Assembly (NCBI RefSeq): GCF_902364025.1
Contig: NZ_CABJCG010000008.1
Coordinates: forward strand, 1-64,000
DNA from: Enterocloster lavalensis
Lineage (GTDB): Bacteria; Bacillota; Clostridia; Lachnospirales; Lachnospiraceae
DNA length: 64,000 bases
Direction of reading: 5' to 3'
Shown one piece after another: positions 42,087 to 51,412 of the stretch. Made by a program: the position numbers and the translations under genes. The notes below the pieces were generated by a model. It did not search any database. It saw only the letters and a program-made list of their open reading frames with translations, and was not told where the DNA came from. Every line of letters begins with the position of its first letter. The first letter of the stretch is position 1.

Positions 42087-43541
42087 TCAAAAAACCACCT
42101 CAAACCAGACCCGGCTCCCGTCCCGGCCGCAGCCTGTCTGATATCCGCAGCGCTCCGCGATCTTCTTCACCATCGGAAGCCCCAGTCCGGTCCCGGTCAG
42201 CGCCTGATTGCGGGAGCGCTCTCCCACATAGAAGGGCTCCCAGATGCGCGCCAGGTCCATTTCCCCGCAAAACTCGTTGGAAATCCGAAAACAATACCTG
42301 CCGTCCCGCGGAGTCAGAGCGATCTCCACCTGTCCCTTTTCCGCATACTTGGCCGCATTGGACAGCAAATTGGAAAATACCGCCGAGATCAGCTCCTCGT
42401 TCCCGCTCACAACCGCGTTCGAAACAATATTGGTATTAATTTCCAATTCCCTCTGTTCCGCCAAAATCCGCTGTTCCTCCAAATGCCCCAGCAGTATCCG
42501 GTCCAACGCCACTTCCTCCTGCAAATACTCCCTCTGCCCGATCCGCGACAAGTCCAGCAGACGTTCCACCAACAGCGCCATTTTCCTGTTCTGCCGGATA
42601 ATCGTCTCCACAAAGGTCCCGTCGTCCAACTCATCCCGGATTCCCTCCGCATACGCGCCGATCAGCGCAATGGGCGTTTTCAGGTCGTGGGCCACGTTGT
42701 CCAGCAGCTCCTCCATCTCCCGGTTCTTGTCCAGCAGCCTGCGTTGATACTCCTGGATATCCCGGCTCATCCGGTTCATACTCTCCGCCACCGTCTCCAA
42801 CTCGTCCCCGGTTCGGACCTCCAGCTCCCCGTACTCCCTCCGGGAAATGCCTCTGGCAAATTCTTCCATCCGCCCCAGGGGATTGGTGATATGCCGGACC
42901 AGAAACCAGATAAACGCCATGGCCGCCGCCAGCGACAGCGCGTAAAGCGCCAGCCCAAATCCGTTGACAATCCGCACAAAATCCCCTGCCTCGGGCACAA
43001 TCGCCGCCACGGCGTACAGATTTTCCCCCAGCGGAATATACTCCACCAGAATCCCGTAATTCAGCTTGTCCTGCCGGTAAAGCCGGAACTTCCGCCCATC
43101 CCGCACCGCCGAGATGTAGTCCTGGTCCCAGAGCCAGAATTTATGAAATCCCAGTCCTTTCCGGCGGAATTTTTCCCGCAGCTCCTCACTGAGCCCATCG
43201 TAGTCCGAGGTGTTGGCCGCCCAGACTACCAGCACCTTCTCCGTTTCCTCCAGCGCCTCCGCCGCTTCCCCCGGCTCCATCCCCCGGCCGATCAGCGCTT
43301 CCAGCCGCTGCCCGGCCGCCTCCACATAACCGGTCTGGCGCCGCAGGTAATACCGTTCCACCACCTGGGTATTCACGAAAATGGACAAAGCCAGGGTAAT
43401 CACCAGAATCCCCCCTACTCCGACCATAAACTTCGCAGATAAACGCCGGAACATTTTTATGGCCACACGGCGGAACGGACGGTTCAGACGCAGGCCCCAC
43501 GCCCCGCGGCCTTCCTCACATTCCCCTCCCCCTCTACCCAT
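42087..43541 (-). CDS. Sensor histidine kinase
   Basis: A protein of up to 484 aa; the start could be 43541, overlapping the regulator gene, or the later MFRRLSAKF. A membrane helix at about 40-60, an extracytoplasmic sensor loop to about 190, a second helix at about 193-213, then HAMP (RHITNPLGRMEEFARGISRR), HisKA with phospho-His in NVAHDLKTPIALIG, N box SNLLSNAAKYAE, and TGTGLGLPMVKKIAERCGY. It pairs with the OmpR-type regulator encoded just upstream. Confidence 0.9.
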   Translation of the reverse strand: MGRGGGECEEGRGAWGLRLNRPFRRVAIKMFRRLSAKFMVGVGGILVITLALSIFVNTQVVERYYLRRQTGYVEAAGQRLEALIGRGMEPGEAAEALEETEKVLVVWAANTSDYDGLSEELREKFRRKGLGFHKFWLWDQDYISAVRDGRKFRLYRQDKLNYGILVEYIPLGENLYAVAAIVPEAGDFVRIVNGFGLALYALSLAAAMAFIWFLVRHITNPLGRMEEFARGISRREYGELEVRTGDELETVAESMNRMSRDIQEYQRRLLDKNREMEELLDNVAHDLKTPIALIGAYAEGIRDELDDGTFVETIIRQNRKMALLVERLLDLSRIGQREYLQEEVALDRILLGHLEEQRILAEQRELEINTNIVSNAVVSGNEELISAVFSNLLSNAAKYAEKGQVEIALTPRDGRYCFRISNEFCGEMDLARIWEPFYVGERSRNQALTGTGLGLPMVKKIAERCGYQTGCGRDGSRVWFEVVF

Positions 43542-44184
43542 CCACGTCCTCCATCACATACCCCATCCCAATCCTGGTCTTAATATACCCCCCGCCAATC
43601 TTTCCCCGCAGCCGCCGGATATGCGCGTCCACCGTGCGCGCATCCCCGGTGAAATCCATCCCCCACACCCGGTCCAGCAGCCGTTCCCTGGACAGAACCA
43701 TCCTCTGATTGCTCATAAAACAGCTCAGCAACCCGAATTCCGTCCGGGTCAGTTCCAGCCTGCGCCCATCCAGAGCCGCCTCCCCTGTCCCCGGGTTCAG
43801 CGTCAGTTTCCCGCAACGCAGCACCCCCTCGGCATTACAGAGCTTTTTCACGCGCAGCAGCAGTACCTGCATATCGAAGGGCTTGCGCAGGTAGTCGTCC
43901 GCGCCGCAGGACAGCCCCGCGACCTCGTCCTCATTCTGCCCTTTTGCCGTCAGCATCAATATTTTGACCGGAATATTGAGACGCCGGACCTCCCGGCAGG
44001 TATCCAGCCCGTTCTGAACCGGCATCATCCAGTCCAGCACCACCAAATCCACCGGGTGTTCCGCCAGAAAATCCACCGCCGCCGCGCCGTCCCCCACCGT
44101 GTCCACCTGGTACCCTTCTCTTCTGAGATAGAGCCCCAGTATCTTCTGCATATCCGGATCGTCCTCCGCAATCAACACATTCAT
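43534..44184 (-). CDS. OmpR/PhoB-family response regulator
   Basis: A 216-aa protein. The receiver domain (1-118) has acidic EDDPD at 7-11, the phospho-acceptor Asp in VVLDWMMP and the conserved Lys in YLRKPF. The winged-helix DNA-binding domain (about 125-214) has LTRTEFGLLSCFMSNQRMVL and RTVDAHIRRLRGKIG. Its stop overlaps the kinase start. The lipoprotein gene downstream is a possible target. Confidence 0.92.
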   Translation of the reverse strand: MNVLIAEDDPDMQKILGLYLRREGYQVDTVGDGAAAVDFLAEHPVDLVVLDWMMPVQNGLDTCREVRRLNIPVKILMLTAKGQNEDEVAGLSCGADDYLRKPFDMQVLLLRVKKLCNAEGVLRCGKLTLNPGTGEAALDGRRLELTRTEFGLLSCFMSNQRMVLSRERLLDRVWGMDFTGDARTVDAHIRRLRGKIGGGYIKTRIGMGYVMEDVDG

Positions 44185-44185
44185 A

Positions 44186-44638
44186 TCAAACGCCTCCGGG
44201 CCGCTCCCGCTTCAAGTACACCATATCCACAAGCTGCTTCCCATCCTCAAACATAGGATGGTCATAATGATCCGTAAAAAAGTTTTTAACGCGGTGGGAT
44301 TCCGTAAAGCCGCAGCTGTGATAAAACCCCAGCGAAGAGGGCACGTCCCCGGTCCCAACAAGCATCCGTTCACAGTCCCCATAATAGGAAAACGCAAACT
44401 CGATCAGCTGTTTCCCATACCCCTTCCGCTGGCAATCCGGCGCCACCGCGATGTTTTTAAGCTCATAAACCCCGTCCCCTTCTCTCGTCACCACGCATTC
44501 CGCCAACACGCCGCCGTCCTCCAGAACAAACATATCCCCCCGCTCCAGATACCGGTCGATCATATCCTCCTGCTCGTCCGCCAGCAACAGTAGCTCCATA
44601 TATTCCTTCTTATTGTGTCTCACTTTTCGAATCTTCAT
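44186..44638 (-). CDS. GNAT-family N-acetyltransferase
   Basis: A 150-aa protein with the acetyl-CoA motif A: ELKNIAVAPDCQRKGYGKQL, and a C-terminal LGFYHSCGFTESHRVKNFF. ATG 44638 has GGAGG 8 bases upstream; the open frame extends to 44755 without support. It ends 1 bp before the regulator gene and may be co-transcribed with the two-component genes. Substrate unknown. Confidence 0.85.
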   Translation of the reverse strand: MKIRKVRHNKKEYMELLLLADEQEDMIDRYLERGDMFVLEDGGVLAECVVTREGDGVYELKNIAVAPDCQRKGYGKQLIEFAFSYYGDCERMLVGTGDVPSSLGFYHSCGFTESHRVKNFFTDHYDHPMFEDGKQLVDMVYLKRERPGGV

Positions 44639-44841
44639 CAATCTCCGCCTCCATATTTCAAGTACGTTACATTCTACCATACCCGGACCTTTTCGTCTAT
44701 TCCGATCTCCAAGCCTGCGGCCCATCCCCTCCAATAAGCACCCGCAGGCTCTCACAAACGCCCGTCATCCCCAACAAGCGCCCACAACCTCCCCCCAATC
44801 CCCCGCCCGCAGGCTGCGCCTATGCGCCATCCCCTACAACC

Positions 44842-44889
44842 AAAAACCAGGGCGCGGACTCACCGCCTTCCGGCATGAATCCGCGCCCC
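44842..44889 (-). terminator. Terminator of the ior/paaK operon
   Basis: Read leftward, GGGCGCGGATTCA pairs with TGAGTCCGCGCCC and is followed by TGGTTTTTGG. It lies about 70 bp after the ACT gene. The rest of 44639-44957 holds no gene that I recognise. Confidence 0.75.
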
Positions 44890-44957
44890 GCGCCTCATCC
44901 GCGAAACCGCCTCCTGCATTCCATCCACAGTCCCGGCTCCGCCAATTTTATCCTCTC

Positions 44958-45380
44958 TTAACAGCACATTTCCTCATTGCTGTACAGCTCCAGACCTCCG
45001 TCCACAACCGCCTTGGCCGCCGTCTCACCGTCCGACGCCTTCACGATCATGGCCCTGCGGTTGGCGCTGGCCAATGCGTACATATACTCAATATTCAGCC
45101 CCTGGCTGCAGAGAATGTGGGTCATCTTGTGCAGCTCGCCTACCTTGTCCTCCAGCTTCACGGCCAGCACGTCGGTGAGCATCGCGGAGAATCCCTCCTC
45201 CCGCAGCGCCTTTTTCGCCACCTCGGGGTTGGAGACCACCATGCGCAGCATACCGTACTCCGTGGTGTCCGCCATGCTCAAAGACAGGATATTGATGTTC
45301 TGCGTCTTCAGCACATCTGTCACCTGCTCCAGTCTTCCCTCACGGTTCTCTATAAACACAGATAATTGCTTTACAAACAT
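44958..45380 (-). CDS. Tandem ACT-domain protein
   Basis: A 140-aa protein made of two ACT domains: KQLSVFIENREGRLEQVTDV (residues 4-23) and VKLEDKVGELHKMTHIL near 73. Such proteins often sit next to paaK/ior genes and are thought to sense an amino acid or product. It is the last gene of the operon, 28 bp after the ligase. Confidence 0.82.
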   Translation of the reverse strand: MFVKQLSVFIENREGRLEQVTDVLKTQNINILSLSMADTTEYGMLRMVVSNPEVAKKALREEGFSAMLTDVLAVKLEDKVGELHKMTHILCSQGLNIEYMYALASANRRAMIVKASDGETAAKAVVDGGLELYSNEEMCC

Positions 45381-45408
45381 ATATTTTCCTCTCTTTCTCA
45401 GGCGGTTT

Positions 45409-46707
45409 TTAATCCAGCTTGCGCTTGTCGATCACATGGACGGACTTGCCCATGCTGCGCTCCAGGCCCTTGGGCTCCACCAGCTTTACCTTGGCGGCCA
45501 GGCCGATGGCCTGCTGTAAGGTGTACTCGATCTGTTTGGTCAGATTTTCCAGCGCCCGAATCTCGTCGGAGAAGAAGCGCTCCTCCACCTCCACGTGCAC
45601 CTCCAGGGTGTCCAGATTGTTGACCCGGTCCACGATCATCAGGTAGTGCGGCGTGGTTCCGCCCATCTCCAGCAGCGCGGATTCGATCTGGGACGGGAAC
45701 ACGTTGACGCCGCGGATGATCAGCATGTCGTCGGTTCTGCCCTTGAATCTGGCGATGCGCGCCGTGGTCCGCCCGCATTCGCAGGTGCTGTGGTCCAGGC
45801 TGGTCAAATCCTTGGTGCGGTAGCGGATCAGCGGAATCCCCTCCTTGGTCAGGGTGGAGAACACCAGCTCGCCGGTCACGCCGTCGCCCACGGGCTTCAA
45901 GGTCTCCGGGTCCACGATCTCAGGCAGGAAATGATCCTCGTGCACATGCAGTCCGCAGTGCAGGTTGCAGTCCGTGGCCACCCCGGGGCCCATGATCTCG
46001 CTGAGGCCGTAGATATCGTGGGCCTCTATGCCCAGCTTCTCCTCGATCTTGTGCCGCATCTTCTCCGTCCACGGCTCCGCGCCGTTTAAGGAAGCTTTTA
46101 ACTTGATCTGATCCCGGACGCCCATCTCCTCGATGGTCTCCGCGATGTGCAGCAGGTAGGAGGGCGTGCACATAATGCCCGTCACCCCGAAATCAATCAT
46201 CATGTTGATCAGCTTCTTGGTATTTCCGGTGGACATGGGAACCACCGTAGCCCCCATTTTCTCCGCCCCGTAGTGGGCCCCCAGGCCCCCGGTGAACAGG
46301 CCGTAGCCGTAGGCCACCTGGATAATGTCGTTTTTGCCAAGCCCGGCCATACTGATACAGCGGGCAACGCACTCGCTCCACACGTCGATGTCCCGGCGGG
46401 TGTAACCCACCACCGTGGGCTTGCCGGTGGTGCCGCTGGAAGCGTGGATGCGGACGATCTGCGAATTGGGCACTGCGAACAGGCCGAAGGGATAGGTCTC
46501 CCTCAGATCGTCCTTGGTGGTGAAGGGCAGCTTATCCAGGTCCTCGATGCCCCGGATATCCCCCGGCTCCAGGCCCACAGCCTGCATTTTCTTGCGGTAA
46601 AATTCCACGTTGTGGTACACCCGGTCCACCAGCTTCACCAGCCGCGCGCTTTGCAGGTTGATCATCTCATCCCTGCTCATGCACTCTTTCGTCTCATTCC
46701 ATATCAT
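45409..46707 (-). CDS. paaK: Phenylacetate-CoA ligase family protein (PaaK 1)
   Basis: A 432-aa AMP-forming ligase of the PaaK family. P-loop [15 protein letters not shown] near residue 90, [13 protein letters not shown] near 210, and [20 protein letters not shown] near 330. With IorAB it likely interconverts aryl-acetates and their CoA thioesters. ATG 46707 is chosen as giving [15 protein letters not shown], matching the second copy (MIWAKEETMSRKEI). Confidence 0.88.
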   Translation of the reverse strand: MIWNETKECMSRDEMINLQSARLVKLVDRVYHNVEFYRKKMQAVGLEPGDIRGIEDLDKLPFTTKDDLRETYPFGLFAVPNSQIVRIHASSGTTGKPTVVGYTRRDIDVWSECVARCISMAGLGKNDIIQVAYGYGLFTGGLGAHYGAEKMGATVVPMSTGNTKKLINMMIDFGVTGIMCTPSYLLHIAETIEEMGVRDQIKLKASLNGAEPWTEKMRHKIEEKLGIEAHDIYGLSEIMGPGVATDCNLHCGLHVHEDHFLPEIVDPETLKPVGDGVTGELVFSTLTKEGIPLIRYRTKDLTSLDHSTCECGRTTARIARFKGRTDDMLIIRGVNVFPSQIESALLEMGGTTPHYLMIVDRVNNLDTLEVHVEVEERFFSDEIRALENLTKQIEYTLQQAIGLAAKVKLVEPKGLERSMGKSVHVIDKRKLD

Positions 46708-46778
46708 GTCCGTATCCTCTCCTATCATAGCCGTATTTGGATCATATCCGTTTCCGGCCTATTTCCTTCTTCCCTCGC

Positions 46779-47375
46779 TTACGCCTCCAGCGCGTAACCC
46801 GCCTCAAAGGCCTTCTTGTTCACCTCGATGGTCTTTGGCGGCACCGTGGTCTCGATCACGGAGATCCAGTCCTCCTTCTCAAAGCCCATGTGTCTGGCCG
46901 CCGCGCCCAGCACGATCACGTTAAATGCCCTCGGCGCGCCCATTTTCTTGGCCTCCTTAGTCGCCTCCACCACAATGGTGTCCCGCTGCTCCTTTAAGGT
47001 ATCCAGAATCCCGTCCGGATAAGACGCCACTCCGGTCACAACAGTGATTGGATCGATGCGCCAGTCGTTGACGATCACCACCCCGTCTTTTTTCAGGAAA
47101 TGCAGGTAGCGCAGGGCTTCCAGCCGCTCAAAGGCGATCAGCACGTCCGCCTGCCCCTCCTCCACGATGGGCTCTGCCACGGACTCGCCGTAGCGCACAA
47201 AGGTCACCACGCTTCCGCCCCGCTGGGCCATGCCGTGGACCTCGGAGAGCTTCACGTCATAGCCGGCGCGGATGGCCAGCTTACCCAAAATGCGGCTGGT
47301 CAGCAGGGTTCCCTGCCCGCCAACGCCCACAATCATAATATTTTTCGTCGCCATTTTCTCGCTCATCTCACTCAC
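46779..47375 (-). CDS. iorB: Indolepyruvate:ferredoxin oxidoreductase beta subunit
   Basis: A 198-aa protein of the 2-oxoacid:ferredoxin oxidoreductase gamma class: NIMIVGVGGQGTLLTSRILG (residues 12-31) and VHGMAQRGGSVVTFVRYG. It partners IorA. The start overlaps the iorA stop by 8 bp. Confidence 0.9.
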   Translation of the reverse strand: MSEMSEKMATKNIMIVGVGGQGTLLTSRILGKLAIRAGYDVKLSEVHGMAQRGGSVVTFVRYGESVAEPIVEEGQADVLIAFERLEALRYLHFLKKDGVVIVNDWRIDPITVVTGVASYPDGILDTLKEQRDTIVVEATKEAKKMGAPRAFNVIVLGAAARHMGFEKEDWISVIETTVPPKTIEVNKKAFEAGYALEA

Positions 47376-49116
47376 CCGCCTTTACCGTCTCGATTGCGTC
47401 GAACTTGCAGAGCTGCTTGCACAGCCCGCACCCGTTGCACATGGTCTCGTCTATGGAAATGGTGCCGTCCTCATTCTTCGTCAGGGCCGGGCAGCCGGGA
47501 CGCAGGCATGCGCCGCACTTCTTACACTTCTCCGAAAGCGGCCTGCACTTGTCGGGGAACTTCACTCCCTTAAGCAGGGCGCAGGGGGACTTGGCAATGA
47601 TCACGGAAACGCCGTCCTTTGCCGTCTCCCGCTTGAAGGCCTCCTCCAGGCCGGGCAGGTCGAAAGCGTTCACCTCGTACACATTTTCAATTCCCAACGA
47701 TTTACAGAGGCCGAAAATGTTGATGGCCGGAACCACCTGGCCCTTCAGGGTCTTGCCCGTAGCCGCATGGTCCTGGTGGCCCGTCATACCCGTGGTGGAA
47801 TTGTCCAGGATCACCACCGTGCCGTTCGCTTGGTTGTAAACCATGTTCATCAGGGAATTGATTCCCGTGTGCATAAAGGTGGAATCGCCGATCACGGCCA
47901 CCCAGTTGCGGATAAAATCCCGGCCCTTGGCCTTTTCCATGCCGTGAAGGGTGCTGATGCTGGCTCCCATGCAGATGGTGGTGTCGATGACGCCCAGAGG
48001 GGCCACCGCGCCCAGGGTGTAGCAGCCAATATCGCCCGTAGCGTGGATTTTCAGCTTGTTCAGCACGGAAAATACGCTTCTGTGGGGACATCCGGGACAG
48101 AGGATCGGGGGACGGGCCGGTACCTGGGCGGATGCCGCCACATCCAGGGTCTGACCCAGAATCTTCTCCCGGATCATGTTGGCGCTGTACTCGCCCTGGA
48201 CGGTAAACAGTTCCTTACCCACCGCCTTTGCGATTCCCCAGGACTTCACCTGCTCCTCGATCACAGGCTCCAGCTCCTCAAATATGTAAAGCTTCTCCAC
48301 CTTGGCCGCAAACTCCTCGATCAGCTTGCGGGGCAGGGGATTCACGATTCCCAGCTTCAGCACGGACGCCTCAGGCATGGCTTCCTTCACGTACTGATAG
48401 GCGATTCCGCTGGTGATAAAGCCCACGGAAAGGTCGTTGTACTCCACCTTGTTCACCGGGAAGCCGCAGGCGTCCTCCGCCATCTGTTTCAAACGCGCTT
48501 CCACCACCAGGTGGCGCTTGATGGCATTTCCGGGCATCATCACGTACTTGGCCATGTCCCGCTCATAGGGGATGTCAAAGGGCTCCGCCCGCTCCTCCAG
48601 CTCCACCAGGCCCTGGGAATGGGACAGGCGGGTGGTGCTGCGCACGATCACCGGGGTGTCGTATTTCTCACTCAGATCGAATGCATACTTGGTGAACTCC
48701 TTGGCCTCTGCGCTGTCCGACGGCTCCAGTACCGGCAGCATGGCCGCCCGGGCCACCATGCGGGTGTCCTGCTCGTTCTGGGAGCTGTACATGCCCGGAT
48801 CGTCCGCCGCGATCACCACCATGCCGCCCCGCACGCCCGCGTAGGCCGCGGTGTACAGCGGGTCGGCGGCTACGTTGACGCCCACGTGCTTCATGCAGCA
48901 CATGGAGCGCACGCCCGCGATGGACGCGCCGATGGCAACCTCCGTGGCGACCTTCTCATTGGGAGCCCACTCGGCGTAAATCTCGTCGTATTGGACCAGG
49001 CTCTCGCTCATCTCCGTGCTGGGGGTGCCGGGATAGGCGGAGCTCACTTTCACACCCGCCTCGTAGGCGCCCCTCGCAATGGCTTCATTGCCCAGTAATA
49101 TTTTTTTCTCAGACAC
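47368..49116 (-). CDS. iorA: Indolepyruvate:ferredoxin oxidoreductase alpha subunit
   Basis: A 582-aa protein. N-terminal pyrimidine-binding domain (AYPGTPSTEMSESLVQYDEI), central TPP domain (CPGCPHRSVF, then GDIGCYTLGA and GDSTFMHTGINSLM), and a C-terminal ferredoxin part with two [4Fe-4S] motifs (CKKCGACLRPGCP and CNGCGLCKQLC). It oxidises aryl-pyruvates from Phe, Tyr or Trp to aryl-acetyl-CoA with reduction of ferredoxin. Confidence 0.93.
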   Translation of the reverse strand: MSEKKILLGNEAIARGAYEAGVKVSSAYPGTPSTEMSESLVQYDEIYAEWAPNEKVATEVAIGASIAGVRSMCCMKHVGVNVAADPLYTAAYAGVRGGMVVIAADDPGMYSSQNEQDTRMVARAAMLPVLEPSDSAEAKEFTKYAFDLSEKYDTPVIVRSTTRLSHSQGLVELEERAEPFDIPYERDMAKYVMMPGNAIKRHLVVEARLKQMAEDACGFPVNKVEYNDLSVGFITSGIAYQYVKEAMPEASVLKLGIVNPLPRKLIEEFAAKVEKLYIFEELEPVIEEQVKSWGIAKAVGKELFTVQGEYSANMIREKILGQTLDVAASAQVPARPPILCPGCPHRSVFSVLNKLKIHATGDIGCYTLGAVAPLGVIDTTICMGASISTLHGMEKAKGRDFIRNWVAVIGDSTFMHTGINSLMNMVYNQANGTVVILDNSTTGMTGHQDHAATGKTLKGQVVPAINIFGLCKSLGIENVYEVNAFDLPGLEEAFKRETAKDGVSVIIAKSPCALLKGVKFPDKCRPLSEKCKKCGACLRPGCPALTKNEDGTISIDETMCNGCGLCKQLCKFDAIETVKAGE

Positions 49117-49200
49117 GTTAATACCTTCCTTTCCTTATATAACGCACAGCGTCCGGCAGCCGTAACCGCCGGAAACCGGTTTTATCGCGTTGTGTTCTTA

Positions 49201-50517
49201 TCACAGTTTCTGGGGATCGTTCCTCAGATCGGTGACGCGCTTGGCCTTTCCCTCGAAGCGCTGCAGGGTGTTGGGGGATACCAGCTGAATCTTGGCGTCC
49301 AGGCCCAGCATCATGCGCATTTTCTCCCGCAGGCTGTAGTCCAGGCGTTCCAGGGCCGCGTAGGAGTCCATCATGGCCTCCGCCTCCACCTCCACCTTGA
49401 TGGTGAGAATGTCGCTGTGGTTCTTGCGGTCCAGCACGATCTCGTAGTTGGGTCCAATGCCCTCGGTGTTGATCAGCACTTCCTCGATCTGGCTGGGGAA
49501 TACGTTGACGCCGCGGATCTTCAGCATGTCGTCGGTGCGGCCGGACAGATTCTCCATGCGCACCGTGGTGCGGCCGCAGGGGCAGGGCTCATACATCAGC
49601 CGGGTGATATCCCGGGTCCTGTAACGGATCAGGGGCAGCGCCTCCTTGGTCAGGCAGGTGATCACCAGCTCGCCCTTCTCCCCGGGCGCAAGGACCTCCC
49701 CGGTCTTAGGATCGATGACCTCCGCCAGGAAATGATCCTCGTTGATATGCATACCGTTGAGTTCCAGGCATTCCCCGGAAACGCCGGGGCCCATGAGCTC
49801 GCTCATTCCGTAGTTCTGGGTCAGGTTCACATCGTAGCCCCAGACCTTGTAAAGCTCGGTCCGCATGGCCTCGGTCATCAGCTCGCTGCCAAGCAGCAGG
49901 GTATGTATCTTCAGATCCTTTTTGGGGTCCATCCCCATCTCCTTCGCCACCTCCGCGATGCGCATGGCGTAGGAGGGCGTGGCCACCAGCAGGGTGGACT
50001 CGAAATCCTTCATGTACATCAGCTGCTTCTGGGTATTACCCGTGGACGAGGGCACGATGGCCGCTCCCACCTTCTCCAGGCCGTTGTGCAGGCCCAGGGC
50101 GCCGGTGAACATGCCGTAGCCGAAGCAAATCTGCGCCACGTCGTCCTCCGTGGCCCCTCCGGCCACCGCCAGCCTGGCCACGCACTCCTTCCAGACCTCC
50201 AGGTCCGTGTTGGTGTAGCCCACCACCGTGGGTTTGCCCGTGGTTCCGCTGGAAGCGTGAATCCGCCGCAGCTCTTTTCTCGGCACCGCAAACAGGCCGT
50301 AGGGATAATTGTCCCGCATATCCTGCTTGGTGGTAAAGGGCAGGTTCTTCACGTCCCCAAGGCTCTTCACGTCCTCCGGCTTCACCCCCGCCGCGTCCAT
50401 CTTGGCGCGGTACGCGGGCACGTGCTCGTAAACCCTTTTCACCGTATCCTTCAGGCGTTCCAGCTGAATCGCCTCAATTTCTTTCCGGGACATTGTCTCT
50501 TCTTTCGCCCAAATCAT
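49201..50517 (-). CDS. paaK: Phenylacetate-CoA ligase family protein (PaaK 2)
   Basis: A 438-aa PaaK-family ligase clearly related to the copy at 45409-46707: [20 protein letters not shown] near residue 90, [20 protein letters not shown] near 330. First gene of the leftward operon. Two ligases around IorAB suggest different aryl-acetates or opposite physiological directions; inference only. Confidence 0.88.
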   Translation of the reverse strand: MIWAKEETMSRKEIEAIQLERLKDTVKRVYEHVPAYRAKMDAAGVKPEDVKSLGDVKNLPFTTKQDMRDNYPYGLFAVPRKELRRIHASSGTTGKPTVVGYTNTDLEVWKECVARLAVAGGATEDDVAQICFGYGMFTGALGLHNGLEKVGAAIVPSSTGNTQKQLMYMKDFESTLLVATPSYAMRIAEVAKEMGMDPKKDLKIHTLLLGSELMTEAMRTELYKVWGYDVNLTQNYGMSELMGPGVSGECLELNGMHINEDHFLAEVIDPKTGEVLAPGEKGELVITCLTKEALPLIRYRTRDITRLMYEPCPCGRTTVRMENLSGRTDDMLKIRGVNVFPSQIEEVLINTEGIGPNYEIVLDRKNHSDILTIKVEVEAEAMMDSYAALERLDYSLREKMRMMLGLDAKIQLVSPNTLQRFEGKAKRVTDLRNDPQKL

Positions 50518-50534
50518 GACTGACCTCCTAAATT

Positions 50535-50556
50535 CCGAAACGCCTGGCCGGCGTTT
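50535..50556 (-). promoter_or_regulatory. Leader hairpin of the ior/paaK operon
   Basis: GAAACGCC-GGCCA-GGCGTTTC lies 15-20 bp before the ribosome site of the first ligase gene, with a TATACT -10-like element about 25 bp further upstream. It could act in post-transcriptional control. Confidence 0.4.
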
Positions 50557-50791
50557 CTCTTAGCAAGACATTAAAAGTATAGCATTCTTTCGCGGGTTTG
50601 TCTGCTGTTTTTGTGCAATTATACGTTGTCACCAGCCCTGGGCTGATGACAAATGATATGTTTATTCAATTAAAAATCATTCTACGGCAGTTTTATGGGG
50701 ATGTCAACCATTTTTACTTTATTTCTTTAAAGCGTTGGCGCTTTTACGTGAAAATGTGTGGGGCAAAATCGAAAATGCCCCTGCACGACAG

Positions 50792-50838
50792 TAAAAAGCG
50801 GCGGAAGTCCCCCTCCCAAGGAGCCTTCCGCCGTTCCA
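50792..50838 (-). terminator. Terminator of the SIS/epimerase operon
   Basis: Read leftward, CGGCGGAAG pairs with CTTCCGCCG and is followed by CTTTTTAC. It lies about 25 bp after the SIS gene. The remainder of 50557-50791 has no gene. Confidence 0.8.
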
Positions 50839-50861
50839 ATTCTATCCTTATATTATGTATC

Positions 50862-51410
50862 TCACTCCAGATTCGCATGCAAATTCAACATCTGCTCCTC
50901 CGTGACCCCTGTCTTCTCCATAATCCCGGCGATCACGAGGTCCACCAGCAGGTTCAGCTGGTGCAGATAGCCGTTTCCCATCAGATTCACTGACGGGCGG
51001 GTGCTGTCCGTGTCGGAGCGTGAATGCATAACCAGCACGTGGCCGCTGATATCCGCCACCGCCGAGCGCTCATGGGTGGTGATCAGCGCCAGACCGGCCC
51101 CGCAGGCGCGGGCTGTCTCAGCGAACAGGCGCATGGTCTTGGTGCTCCCCGAGGCGCTTCCGATCACCAGCAAATCCCCCTCTCTGATGGCATGGGTGGT
51201 AACCTCCCCCACCGCTTCCACCGGAAGGCCGCACTGGGCCAGGGTCATCGCCATGGACTTCATCAGCAGGCCCGTGCGGCCCGCTCCGGCCACAAAGATG
51301 CGTTTCGCTCCCAGCAGCGCCTCCACCAATCCGTCCAGCCGGGCCTCGTCGATCCCCAACAGAGCTTCCTCCAGCTCCGCGCACATCCCTTTTACCAGTT
51401 CCCGGTACAT
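50862..51410 (-). CDS. SIS-domain sugar-phosphate isomerase (6-phospho-3-hexuloisomerase-like)
   Basis: A 182-aa single SIS-domain protein: RIFVAGAGRTGLLMKSMAMT (residues 37-56), VIGSASGSTKTMRLFAETA, and THERSAVADISGHV, the pattern of HxlB/PHI enzymes that isomerise arabino-3-hexulose-6-P and fructose-6-P. No fused HPS is present, though a ribulose-phosphate epimerase-like gene lies at 54033. Coupled to the epimerase gene upstream (2 bp). Confidence 0.78.
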   Translation of the reverse strand: MYRELVKGMCAELEEALLGIDEARLDGLVEALLGAKRIFVAGAGRTGLLMKSMAMTLAQCGLPVEAVGEVTTHAIREGDLLVIGSASGSTKTMRLFAETARACGAGLALITTHERSAVADISGHVLVMHSRSDTDSTRPSVNLMGNGYLHQLNLLVDLVIAGIMEKTGVTEEQMLNLHANLE

Positions 51411-51412
51411 AT

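Noticed and set aside
50535..50556. Known riboswitch in the ior/paaK leader
   Set aside because: Only a simple hairpin is seen; the leader is too short for any riboswitch class I can recognise.
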